Shown here: positions 8,034 to 14,557 of the stretch, piece after piece
How the letters are laid out: every line of letters begins with the position of its first letter
How positions within the stretch are numbered: the first letter of the stretch is position 1
Assembly: GCF_040882025.1 (NCBI RefSeq)
Contig: NZ_JBBECC010000135.1
Location: 1-20,904 of the forward strand
DNA: 20,904 nucleotides
Direction of reading: 5' to 3'
From: Parvibaculum sp040882025
Lineage (GTDB): Bacteria > Pseudomonadota > Alphaproteobacteria > Parvibaculales > Parvibaculaceae
Program-made: the position numbers and the translations under genes
The notes under the pieces: generated by a model
The model's database searches: none
Seen by the model: only the letters and a program-made list of their open reading frames with translations
Told to the model about the DNA's origin: nothing

Positions 8034-8504
8034 TCATGCCTCGGGCGTGTGCTCGCGCATGACGAGGGCGGCCAGCGCACAGAGGTCGGCTTCGGTTTCG
8101 GCAAATTGCCACTTCTCGATTTCGACCATCCGGCCGGTGCGATAGTCGGCGCGGGTGGTGGCGGCGAGCGCGCGATGCGCAAGTTCGGGTGTGGCGGAAG
8201 GCGACCAGCCGAAGGCGCGCAGGCGGCGCGCGAGGCGCGTTTCGTAAACCGCGCGGGTCTCGCCGGGCCGGCTTTCGGCAAACCAGATTTCGCCGAGCTT
8301 CGCGGCGGCTTCCGGGTCCGCCAGCAGTTTCAAAAGGACATCGGCGTCGAAAGAGAGGCTTTTCGGCGCACGGCGGAAGAGGAGCGCCGGCAGGGCGGCA
8401 GCGATGAGCGCGGTGCCGCCGAGGACGACGACGTCGCGCCTCGAAACGGGGTGGGGCGCGGCTGGATGGGCGTCGTCGTGTTCGGTCTCCATATGCTTTG
8501 CCAT
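8034..8504 (-). CDS. Tat-exported small subunit, gluconate 2-dehydrogenase subunit 3 family
   Basis: Probable small subunit that accompanies a GMC flavoprotein dehydrogenase, 156 residues. The N-terminus has a twin-arginine signal, SRRDVVVLGG (about 21-30), followed by a hydrophobic stretch, TALIAAALPALLF, which suggests folded export to the periplasm together with its partner. The rest (FDADVLLKLLADPEAAAKLG, IWFAESRPGETRAVYETRLA, YRTGRMVEIEKWQFAETEAD) fits the subunit 3 family. Its ATG overlaps the stop of the GMC gene by one base (TGATG read on the minus strand), so translation is coupled. In known gluconate and fructose dehydrogenases the signal-bearing small subunit carries the large one across the membrane; here that is inference. 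No cytochrome c subunit is adjacent. Confidence 0.75.
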   Translation of the reverse strand: MAKHMETEHDDAHPAAPHPVSRRDVVVLGGTALIAAALPALLFRRAPKSLSFDADVLLKLLADPEAAAKLGEIWFAESRPGETRAVYETRLARRLRAFGWSPSATPELAHRALAATTRADYRTGRMVEIEKWQFAETEADLCALAALVMREHTPEA

Positions 8505-10045
8505 CAGATGAACGCTCCCTGCTCGAAACGGGATTTCAGATGGTCGGCGAGGCGCAGCGCCAGCGCCACCAGCGTCAGGGTCGGGTTGACGGTGCCGCCG
8601 GTCGGGTAGAGCGAAGAGCCGGCGATGAAGAGGTTCGACATTCCGTGTACGGCGCAATCGGCGTCGACGACGCCCTTTTTCGGGTCGCTCGCCATGCGCG
8701 TGGTGCCGAGATGGTGATTGCCCCAGCCCTCGGCCTCGGTCCATTCGTCGCGTTCGGGAAAGAGAATGCGGACGCGGCCCTCGCCCCAGGCGCCGAAGGC
8801 GCGGGCCAGCGCTTCGAGATTGCCGCGCAGGCTGTCGGCATCGGCCTTGCGGAGGCGCCAGGCAAGGCGCGTGCGGGGAAGGCCGAGCGGGTCCTTGTCG
8901 TCCGACAGGGTGATGCGGCTGGCGGGGTTCGGCTGCTGCTCCGAGGCGCAGCCGACACCGAGGCGCCAGCCGAGTTCGCCGCCGGCGGCCACGGGCGCCG
9001 CGGTCGTGTCGCGGGCGAGCTTCAAGACCAGCGGCTGGACCCATGCGGCGGGATCGCGCTGGCCTTCCTCGGAGCCGGTGGCGTCCGTCACCGCATAGCT
9101 CATGCCGAAGGTGAGGACGGTGCCCAGGCGCCGCGTGCGGCGCAGATAATCGGGCGTGAAGAGAAAACAGCCGCGCACGACCGAATTGTCGAGTTTCGTG
9201 TAGGTACGGTAGAAGCGCGCCACCTGTTCCGGGTCGGTGACGAGGAAGGTCGCGGGCGAGGGGATGTGCGGATGCTCCATGAAGAAGCGGCCGACATTGC
9301 CGTTGCGGTTGCCGAGGCCCGCCGGCTCGATGCTGTTGGAATAAAGCAGGATGCGCGCATTCTCGATGGCGCCGGCCGCCAGGATGCAGACTTTCGGCTT
9401 CACCTCGAAGCGGACGCCCGACAGCGTGCCGAGGCGCAGCCGCTCGACGCGGGCGCCGTTTTCGGTCGGCACGATTTCCATGACGTTGCTGTTGAGATAG
9501 CAAGCGACGTTTTTTGCGGCCTCGATGTCGGGCCGGTATTTTTTCCCGAAGCGCGTCGGCGGGCTGTAGATGAAGAAGCGCGTCATCACCTCGTCGCCCG
9601 CGAGCGGCAGCGGCTCGCCGCCCTCGGCCCAGGCCGAGGCATCGTCGAAGGCGGTGGAGCGGAGCTGGCAGACATCGGCGGCGCGTTCGTAATAGGGGTC
9701 GAGAAGGGCGCGGGTGATGGGCCAGCCGGAATGGGGGACCCAGTCACGCTCCTCGAAATCCATCGGCTCGAGCGGCCGCGTCCAGCCGCCCCAGTGATTG
9801 GTGGTGCCGCCGAAATAGCGCAGGCGCGAACTCGCCATCGGATATTCGACGCCCGCCATCTCGCCTTCATAGAGCGCCTGCGTGTCGGCATCGAATTCGA
9901 AGCCGCCGCTTTCAATGAGCGCGATGGAGATGCCCGAGCCCGCCAGCTCGCGCGCGATCGAAATGCCGGCCGCGCCCGCGCCGATGATCGCGAGGTCGGT
10001 TTCGACGGTGGTGCCGTCCGGGACGTTGCGTCCGTCAATGAACAT
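8504..10045 (-). CDS. GMC-family FAD-dependent oxidoreductase (dehydrogenase large subunit)
   Basis: Flavoprotein alcohol or sugar dehydrogenase, 513 residues from ATG 10045. The FAD dinucleotide motif GAGAAG is at 22-27, followed by LIESGG as the ribose-binding strand end. GGTTNHWGGWTRPLEPMDF and CILAAGAIENARILLYSN are GMC-type FAD contacts. The C-terminus has His445 in NHHLGTTRM and Asn487 in PTGGTVNPTL, the usual catalytic pair positions. An in-frame ATG at 10117 would add 24 charged residues with no ribosome site, so I prefer 10045, although its own site is also weak. Lack of a signal peptide fits piggy-back Tat export with the downstream small subunit. The substrate is unknown. The divergent aldehyde dehydrogenase could oxidise an aldehyde product, but they are not in one operon. 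Confidence 0.85.
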   Translation of the reverse strand: MFIDGRNVPDGTTVETDLAIIGAGAAGISIARELAGSGISIALIESGGFEFDADTQALYEGEMAGVEYPMASSRLRYFGGTTNHWGGWTRPLEPMDFEERDWVPHSGWPITRALLDPYYERAADVCQLRSTAFDDASAWAEGGEPLPLAGDEVMTRFFIYSPPTRFGKKYRPDIEAAKNVACYLNSNVMEIVPTENGARVERLRLGTLSGVRFEVKPKVCILAAGAIENARILLYSNSIEPAGLGNRNGNVGRFFMEHPHIPSPATFLVTDPEQVARFYRTYTKLDNSVVRGCFLFTPDYLRRTRRLGTVLTFGMSYAVTDATGSEEGQRDPAAWVQPLVLKLARDTTAAPVAAGGELGWRLGVGCASEQQPNPASRITLSDDKDPLGLPRTRLAWRLRKADADSLRGNLEALARAFGAWGEGRVRILFPERDEWTEAEGWGNHHLGTTRMASDPKKGVVDADCAVHGMSNLFIAGSSLYPTGGTVNPTLTLVALALRLADHLKSRFEQGAFI

Positions 10046-10383
10046 GGGTTGTCTTTGGTCCTGTCGTTCGACTTTCCGGCGCGGGCCACTCGGCTCCGCA
10101 TTCTTGTCTTTCGGCATCGCGTCCGAATTGTGGCGGCGGCCCGGCTGTTACAGGGCCTGCCACAGGAATTTACGCGGCGATTTGGCGGGTTTCGAGGCCC
10201 TTTTACGCTGGACCGGGCGGGGCGCCCCATGCGAGGTTTCTTCCCAACAGGAATCCCCTCCCGGCACCGGGGCGGACCCCGCAGAAGGGTTCGGCCCGGA
10301 CCTGAAAAGCCCCGAACGCCTGCGAAAGACGGCGGGGGCCCGGACCGGCCGAGGGACGGCATCAAACACGGAGGACTGCCCCC
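10046..10383. other. Intergenic region between divergent GMC and aldehyde dehydrogenase genes
   Basis: About 340 nt of GC-rich DNA that should contain promoters for both flanking genes. The only clear signal is the ribosome site of the aldehyde dehydrogenase, GGAGG at 10370-10374. I see no convincing -35/-10 pair, palindromic operator or riboswitch. An extra N-terminal extension of the GMC protein (to 10117) would use part of it. Confidence 0.6.
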
Positions 10384-11811
10384 ATGAAGGACTATCTGAA
10401 ATTCTATATCGACGGCCAGTGGGTCGACCCGGTCGAGAAGAAGACGCTCGACGTCATCAACCCGGCGACGGAAGAGCCTTTCGCCCGCATCAGCATGGGT
10501 TCGGCCAAGGATGTCGACAAGGCGGTGGCGGCGGCGAAAGCGGCTTTCCCGAAATTCTCGACGACGACGAAGCAGGAGCGCATCGAGCTTCTGCAGTCGA
10601 TCATGGCGGTCTATCAGAAGCGCTATGCCGAAATCGCCGCGGCGATCACCGAGGAAATGGGCGCGCCGCAGAAGCTCTCGCAGCATGCGCAGGCCGCCAT
10701 GGGCATCGCGCATCTCAACACCAATCTCGAAATCCTGAAGACATACGAATTCGAGGAAGACAAGGGCCCGACGCGGATCCTGCGCGAGCCTGTGGGCGTG
10801 TGCGCCTTCATCACGCCGTGGAACTGGCCGATCAACCAGATCACCTGCAAGGTGGCGCCGGCGCTGGCCGTTGGCTGCACCATGGTGCTGAAGCCTTCGG
10901 AAGTGGCGCCGATCAACGCCTATATCTTCGCCGAAGTGCTGCATGAGGCGGGCGTGCCGAAGGGCGTGTTCAACCTTATCAATGGCGACGGGCCCGGCGT
11001 CGGCTCGCCCTTGTCGGCGCACGCGGATGTCGACATGGTGTCGTTCACCGGCTCGACGCGGGCCGGCATTCTGGTTTCGAAGGCGGCGGCGGACACTGTG
11101 AAGCGCGTGGCGCTGGAGCTGGGCGGCAAGTCGGCCAATATCGTGCTCGACGATGCCGACTTCAACAAGGCGGTGACGGGCTCGGTGTTCGGCATGATGT
11201 CGAATTCCGGCCAGAGCTGCAACGCGCCCTCGCGCATGCTGGTGCCGGCTTCGCGCCAGGACGAGGTGATCCAGATCGCGAAGGCCGCCGCCGAGAACGT
11301 CAAGGCGGGCGACCCGAACGCCGAGGGCACGACGATCGGGCCTGTGGTTTCGGAAGTGCAGTTCAACAAGATTCAGGGCCTGATCCAGAAGGGCATCGAG
11401 GAGGGTGCAACGCTCGTGACCGGGGGCCCCGGCCGGCCGGAAGGCGTCAACAAGGGCTATTATGTGCGTCCGACGATCTTCGCCAATGTGACGAACGACA
11501 TGACCATCGCGCGCGAGGAAATCTTCGGGCCGGTGATGGCGATCCTTCCCTACAAGGACGAGGAAGACGCGGTCAGGATCGCCAACGACACGGTCTACGG
11601 CCTTTCGGGCTATGTGCAGGGCGAGCCGGAACATGCGCGGAAAGTCGCCTCGCGGCTCAGGACCGGCAATGTGCACCTCAACCTCGCCGGCCCCGACCTC
11701 AACGCGCCCTTCGGCGGCTACAAGCAGTCCGGCAACGGCCGCGAATGGGGCGAGTTCGGCTTCGAGGAGTTCCTCGAGGTGAAGGCCGTGCTGGGGTATA
11801 ACGCGGCTTGA
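10384..11811 (+). CDS. NAD(P)-dependent aldehyde dehydrogenase
   Basis: Cytoplasmic aldehyde dehydrogenase, 475 residues, normal length. It has PWNWPINQ with Asn147, KPSEVAP as part of the cofactor site, FTGSTRAG, general-base Glu245 in LELGGKS, the nucleophile Cys279 in NSGQSCNAPSRML, and EEIFGPVMAILPY. The SGQSCNAPSR variant around the nucleophile resembles the CddD/SSP0762-type subgroup rather than betaine or succinate-semialdehyde enzymes; this is from memory of the family and needs a tree. Start ATG 10384 has GGAGG 9 nt upstream. The last 26 codons (from 11734) recur as an orphan fragment at 13517-13594. Natural substrate unknown; the divergent GMC enzyme suggests an alcohol-to-acid route. 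Confidence 0.92.
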   Translation: MKDYLKFYIDGQWVDPVEKKTLDVINPATEEPFARISMGSAKDVDKAVAAAKAAFPKFSTTTKQERIELLQSIMAVYQKRYAEIAAAITEEMGAPQKLSQHAQAAMGIAHLNTNLEILKTYEFEEDKGPTRILREPVGVCAFITPWNWPINQITCKVAPALAVGCTMVLKPSEVAPINAYIFAEVLHEAGVPKGVFNLINGDGPGVGSPLSAHADVDMVSFTGSTRAGILVSKAAADTVKRVALELGGKSANIVLDDADFNKAVTGSVFGMMSNSGQSCNAPSRMLVPASRQDEVIQIAKAAAENVKAGDPNAEGTTIGPVVSEVQFNKIQGLIQKGIEEGATLVTGGPGRPEGVNKGYYVRPTIFANVTNDMTIAREEIFGPVMAILPYKDEEDAVRIANDTVYGLSGYVQGEPEHARKVASRLRTGNVHLNLAGPDLNAPFGGYKQSGNGREWGEFGFEEFLEVKAVLGYNAA

Positions 11812-11842
11812 TGCGAATTCCGGGTTAGTCCGGACAAGGAAG

Positions 11843-11872
11843 AAGCCGGTCCCGAAAGGGGCCGGCTTTTTT
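11843..11872 (+). terminator. Intrinsic terminator of the aldehyde dehydrogenase gene
   Basis: AAGCCGGTCCC (11843-11853) pairs with GGGGCCGGCTT (11858-11868), one G-T pair, around a GAAA tetraloop, and is followed by a T-run to 11872. It is a textbook Rho-independent terminator with a GNRA loop. A close relative, including the flanking GTCCGG and AAGGAAG bases upstream, is at 13764-13794. Confidence 0.9.
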
Positions 11873-11898
11873 GTTGAGGGCGAGCGGCGTTCGCCATG

Positions 11899-11917
11899 CT
11901 TTTTGCGATCGCAAAAG
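11899..11917. repeat. 16-bp perfect palindrome at the left edge of the low-GC cassette
   Basis: TTTTGCGATCGCAAAA (11901-11916) is a perfect palindrome, extended imperfectly by CT on the left and G on the right. It abuts the stop codon of the unrecognised leftward gene. There is no spacer loop or following T-run on the minus strand, so it is not a good terminator. A protein-binding or recombination site is possible but unproven. Confidence 0.5.
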
Positions 11918-12442
11918 TCATCCGCTTTTGGGCGGTCTCGCCTGATAGTCCAGCAAGGGAAGTGCGCCGACACGGTCCCGGTCTGACGCTGGAGCCCACA
12001 GCCTCCAAGCTTCATAGCGGGCTATCCGGCGGGTCGCGCCTTGAAATAGTTGAAAAGTGGCCATGTCCCTCCATTGCGACGTGAATCGCCCGTACTGATC
12101 GGCGCCACTTGTCATGAAGTTCATCAACCAGCCTGTTGCAGATAGGGCCAGCAACCCCGCATGTTTGTCTGTCTCCACAACATCAAGTGACGGCAACGTG
12201 CTGACAATTGGCTCCATAGTCCAGTCGTCGCCATAGGTAACACAGGTTTTATCGCCAAAGCCTTGGTAGATTCGCGGGGCGCCATAGCAACTCTGAAGTA
12301 TCCCGATCAGCGGGGCCCCATCTTCATTGTGACCGAAGACAATTCCGAGTGCCGCGCTGCTTTCGTATTCGAATACCACTAGGTCACCGGATTTGGTCTT
12401 CTCAAGTTTCATCAGCTCTTGATGTCCGATAACGTGTGCCAT
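11918..12442 (-). CDS. Unrecognised protein paired with the TIR gene
   Basis: I do not recognise this protein, 174 residues from ATG 12442. It starts MAHVIGHQELMKLEKTKSGD, continues with alternating hydrophobic strands (LVVFEYESSAALGIVFGH, APLIGILQSCYGAPRIYQGF), then a longer probably helical part (KHAGLLALSATGWLMNFM, ARYEAWRLWA), and ends in a Pro-rich tail. No signal peptide or convincing membrane segment is seen. An in-frame ATG at 12505 would add 21 basic residues and shrink the gap to the TIR gene to 20 nt. I prefer 12442 because MAHVIG starts cleanly, but the ribosome site (GGGAT) is weak. Base composition is lower in GC than the flanks, about 53% in three hand-counted lines, like the divergent TIR gene, so the two probably arrived together. 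A role as sensor, partner or antitoxin to the TIR protein is speculation. Confidence 0.65.
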   Translation of the reverse strand: MAHVIGHQELMKLEKTKSGDLVVFEYESSAALGIVFGHNEDGAPLIGILQSCYGAPRIYQGFGDKTCVTYGDDWTMEPIVSTLPSLDVVETDKHAGLLALSATGWLMNFMTSGADQYGRFTSQWRDMATFQLFQGATRRIARYEAWRLWAPASDRDRVGALPLLDYQARPPKSG

Positions 12443-12525
12443 GGTGTAATCCCGTCCGTTGATGTTTGGCAAAGATTTCCTGCGACTCGACACTTGAAAG
12501 TGCAAGCATCAGGTGAATTCTGAAA

Positions 12526-13479
12526 ATGGCAAAGGTATTTTTTTCATACTCGCATGCTGATGAGGCGCTGCGCGATCAACTGGAAAAGCAGCTTGCGATG
12601 CTCCGTCGGCAAGGCGCGATAGATATCTGGCATGACCGGCGCATCGGCGCTGGCGCAGACTTTGGCCGTGAGATCGATAGTCATCTGGAAGAGGCAGACA
12701 TAGTTTTGCTATTGGTCAGCGCTGATTTTCTTGCCTCGGACTATTGTTACGATCGCGAGATGATGCGGGCTCTCGAGAGGCATGAAGAAGGAAGAGCCGT
12801 TGTCGTGCCGGTGATACTTCGCGCCTGTGATTGGCAAGGCGCGCCTTTCGGAAAGTTGCTTGCTACGCCAACTGATGGTCGTCCTATCACCCAGTGGCCA
12901 GATAGAGATCAGGCTTTTCTGGAGGTCACGAAAGCAATCAAGAGCGCTATTGCGCGATCGGATAGACCTGTCGCCGTTCCCGGACCCTCCAAGCCGCCGC
13001 CTCTTTCCGAAGCCAAGGCCAACGTGATCGGGCCCCGTTCGAGCAACCTGCGTTTGGCGAAGGAGTTCAGTGAACGCGACAAGGACATCTTCAAGCACGA
13101 CGCCTTTGAGTTCATGGCCAAATTTTTTGAAAACTCGCTTCGTGAGCTAGAGGATCGCAACCGAGGTGTCGAAACCAGTTTTCGGCGTGTCGATGCAAAC
13201 CGCTTTACTTCAATCATTTACAAGAACGGGCGCGCGATCTCCCGCTGCACTATCTTTATGGGCGGCGGCATTTTGGGTGCAGGGATTGCCTATTCGGCCA
13301 GTGAGACCAATGAGAGCAATTCGTACAACGAGAATTTGACCGTCGAGGCGGACGAACTTTCTCTCCATCTTCGTTCAATTGGCATGGCGAATATGGGGGC
13401 GGAGCGCGATGTTAATCTCTCGTTTGAGGGGGCAGCGGAATTCTATTGGAGCATGTTGATTAGCCGTCTGCAGCGCTGA
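12526..13479 (+). CDS. TIR-domain protein with C-terminal accessory domain
   Basis: Probable TIR-domain immune effector, 317 residues. Residues 1-140 form a bacterial TIR domain: KVFFSYSHADEALRDQLEKQ, the short DIWHDRRIGAG loop, IDSHLEEADIVLLLVSADFL, SDYCYDREMMRALERHEEGR, and VVPVILRACDWQGAPFGKL. Glu78 in DREMM sits where the catalytic Glu of NAD-hydrolysing TIR domains is expected. A Pro-rich linker (146-160) leads to a C-terminal domain (about 175-317) containing DAFEFMAKFFENSLRELEDR, ANRFTSIIYKNGRAISRCTI, GGGILGAGIAYS and a final EGAAEFYWSMLISRLQ. I recall similar tails on other TIR proteins but know no function for them. GC is about 51% in six hand-counted lines, versus 68% in one line of the aldehyde dehydrogenase gene. 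It is divergent from an unrecognised gene. Anti-phage NADase activity is family knowledge plus inference. Confidence 0.85.
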   Translation: MAKVFFSYSHADEALRDQLEKQLAMLRRQGAIDIWHDRRIGAGADFGREIDSHLEEADIVLLLVSADFLASDYCYDREMMRALERHEEGRAVVVPVILRACDWQGAPFGKLLATPTDGRPITQWPDRDQAFLEVTKAIKSAIARSDRPVAVPGPSKPPPLSEAKANVIGPRSSNLRLAKEFSERDKDIFKHDAFEFMAKFFENSLRELEDRNRGVETSFRRVDANRFTSIIYKNGRAISRCTIFMGGGILGAGIAYSASETNESNSYNENLTVEADELSLHLRSIGMANMGAERDVNLSFEGAAEFYWSMLISRLQR

Positions 13480-13516
13480 ACGCCTCCTAGCACCCCTTGG
13501 ACTGTGCAAGCTAGTA

Positions 13517-13594
13517 AATGGCCGCGAATGGGGCGAGTTCGGGTTTGAGGAGTTCCTCGAGGTGAAGGCTGTGCTGGGGTACAACGCGGCATAA
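13517..13594 (+). pseudogene. Orphan 3' fragment of an aldehyde dehydrogenase gene
   Basis: The 26 codons from AAT at 13517 to TAA at 13594 encode exactly the same C-terminal residues as 11734-11811 (NGREWGEFGFEEFLEVKAVL, then GYNAA and stop). By hand alignment 71 of 78 bases match. All seven differences are silent: AAC/AAT, GGC/GGG, TTC/TTT, GCC/GCT, TAT/TAC, GCT/GCA, and TGA/TAA stop. Similarity stops abruptly upstream of the AAT. There is no start codon or catalytic region, so it is a remnant. It may be the displaced original gene end after an insertion, or what is left of a tandem paralogue. Confidence 0.9.
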
Positions 13595-13763
13595 ATGCCG
13601 GCCTCAAACGCCGGCGCTCGCGTCCGCTCGCTTGGCTTGCGGCGCAGGGGCGCCGACGCGCAGTCGCGCTTGCCGTCATTTGACCGGCGTTGCCGTTCAA
13701 ACGACGGGGGTGTGCGATGGAGAGGCTGAACAAGGTTGTCCCGGGTTTGTCCGGGTAAGGAAG

Positions 13764-13794
13764 AAGCCGGTCCCGCGAGGGGCCGGCTTTTTTT
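13764..13794 (+). terminator. Intrinsic terminator, second copy
   Basis: AAGCCGGTCCC (13764-13774) pairs with GGGGCCGGCTT (13779-13789) around a GCGA tetraloop, with a run of seven T to 13794. Both arms are identical to the terminator at 11843-11872; the loop differs (GCGA versus GAAA) but stays GNRA. The preceding GTCCGGGTAAGGAAG also resembles the first copy. It now ends transcription from the TIR gene and lies just past the end of the leftward TetR gene. Confidence 0.9.
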
Positions 13795-13812
13795 GTTGGC
13801 GGCCGCGGGCGG

Positions 13813-14430
13813 TCAGGCGATGTCCAATGCGGCGCGCACCATGCGCCGCAGTTCCATCGGAAACTGCTTTTTCAAGGCACCGTATTCGCGCTGACCGTAC
13901 ATGTTGCGAAGAGTCGGCTGCGATACGGCAAAGAAATTGGCGGCGCCGAGGATCATGTAGATCCGTGCGAGCGCTTCGGCGTGGGACAAGGTTTGCCCCT
14001 TCGGCGTTTTGCGGACAAGCGCGGCAACCGCATCCAGAAAATCCTTGAGATACCAGCTATGGGCGTGCTCCGCCCGGCCCTTGTTGTCGAGCAGTTCGCG
14101 CATCAGCAGTTGCGTGTCGTCGGGATATTTCAGCGTGTTCTCGTAAAGGCCGAGCAACAGTTCTTCCAGTTGTTCGGCCGGGCCGGGATGGGCGGCGCCG
14201 GTCCGTTTGACAAGCGCCGTGAGATGACCTGCCAGTTGCGACAGGACTTCGCCATATAACCGCTCCTTGGTGCCGAAGTGATGGATGAGGGCCTGCTTGG
14301 TCAGGCCCAGCTCGGTTGCGATCGCGGCAATGCTGGTTCCGTAGAAGCCCTTGTCGGCGAACAGCTTTTTCGCCGCTTTCAGGAAGGCGTCGCGCGTATC
14401 GCCGACGGCGGTTGCGGTGGCGCGTGAAAT
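13813..14430 (-). CDS. TetR-family regulator with probable ATT start codon
   Basis: DNA-binding repressor, 205 residues, dimeric by family. The N-terminal helix-turn-helix is clear: DTRDAFLKAAKKLFADKGFY then GTSIAAIATELGLTKQALIH (about 32-50) and HFGTKERLYGEVL. The ligand domain is Leu/Ala-rich and not assignable. No ATG, GTG or TTG occurs in frame between the operators and the helix-turn-helix. The next in-frame ATG upstream (14559) overlaps the divergent gene and would put both operators inside the coding region. At 14430-14428 an ATT follows GGGGGAGG (14444-14437) with 6-nt spacing, giving (M)SRATATAVGDTRD, a normal-looking TetR start. I therefore call ATT as the start. Likely represses itself and the divergent crotonase-Rieske pair through the palindromes at 14470-14511. 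Confidence 0.85.
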   Translation of the reverse strand: MSRATATAVGDTRDAFLKAAKKLFADKGFYGTSIAAIATELGLTKQALIHHFGTKERLYGEVLSQLAGHLTALVKRTGAAHPGPAEQLEELLLGLYENTLKYPDDTQLLMRELLDNKGRAEHAHSWYLKDFLDAVAALVRKTPKGQTLSHAEALARIYMILGAANFFAVSQPTLRNMYGQREYGALKKQFPMELRRMVRAALDIA

Positions 14431-14436
14431 AGCAGG

Positions 14437-14444
14437 CCTCCCCC
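14437..14444 (-). promoter_or_regulatory. Shine-Dalgarno site deciding the TetR start
   Basis: GGGGGAGG on the minus strand, 6 nt before ATT at 14430. It is among the stronger ribosome sites in the window and has no ATG, GTG or TTG at suitable distance, which is the main reason for proposing an ATT start. Confidence 0.6.
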
Positions 14445-14462
14445 GGAAAACCGGATGACGGG

Positions 14463-14468
14463 TTGACA
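14463..14468 (+). promoter_or_regulatory. Possible -35 element of the crotonase promoter
   Basis: TTGACA, a perfect -35 consensus, sits immediately before the first TetR-type palindrome. No good -10 lies at 16-18 nt, so the promoter is only suggestive. A repressor bound at 14470-14485 would cover the spacer. Confidence 0.35.
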
Positions 14469-14469
14469 G

Positions 14470-14485
14470 CTTACCAATCGGTAAG
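14470..14485. promoter_or_regulatory. Palindromic operator 1, TetR-type
   Basis: CTTACCAATCGGTAAG has perfect 6-bp arms (CTTACC/GGTAAG) around a 4-bp centre. It lies in the divergent gap between the TetR gene and the crotonase gene, the standard place for a TetR operator. Confidence 0.8.
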
Positions 14486-14493
14486 GCAAGGTA

Positions 14494-14511
14494 GCTTACC
14501 ACTCGGTAAGC
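14494..14511. promoter_or_regulatory. Palindromic operator 2, TetR-type
   Basis: GCTTACCACTCGGTAAGC has perfect 7-bp arms and shares the CTTACC-N4-GGTAAG core with operator 1. The centres are 25 bp apart, so two dimers could bind side by side rather than exactly on one helix face. Confidence 0.8.
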
Positions 14512-14557
14512 GTTCGCACAGGCGATTGGCCGAACGACCTCAAACGGGAACGAATCC

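Larger units (their letters stand above)
13480..13812. other. Junction region right of the TIR cassette
   Basis: A 333-nt stretch without an intact gene. In order it holds: an inverted CTAGC/GCTAG pair (13487-13491 and 13510-13514); the aldehyde dehydrogenase 3' fragment (13517-13594); a hairpin with GCCGGC arms (13597-13602 and 13610-13615, loop CTCAAAC); about 125 nt of GC-rich sequence with no clear signal; and a terminator (13764-13794). It marks the return from cassette composition to host-like composition. Confidence 0.7.

Noticed and set aside
8498..10387. Long rightward open frame antisense to the GMC oxidoreductase
   Set aside because: The leftward strand encodes complete FAD and catalytic motifs; the rightward product is low-complexity and has none.
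9586..12015. Very long leftward frame antisense to the aldehyde dehydrogenase and into the GMC gene
   Set aside because: It crosses two intergenic regions and a terminator, has no domain, and lies opposite a perfect aldehyde dehydrogenase.
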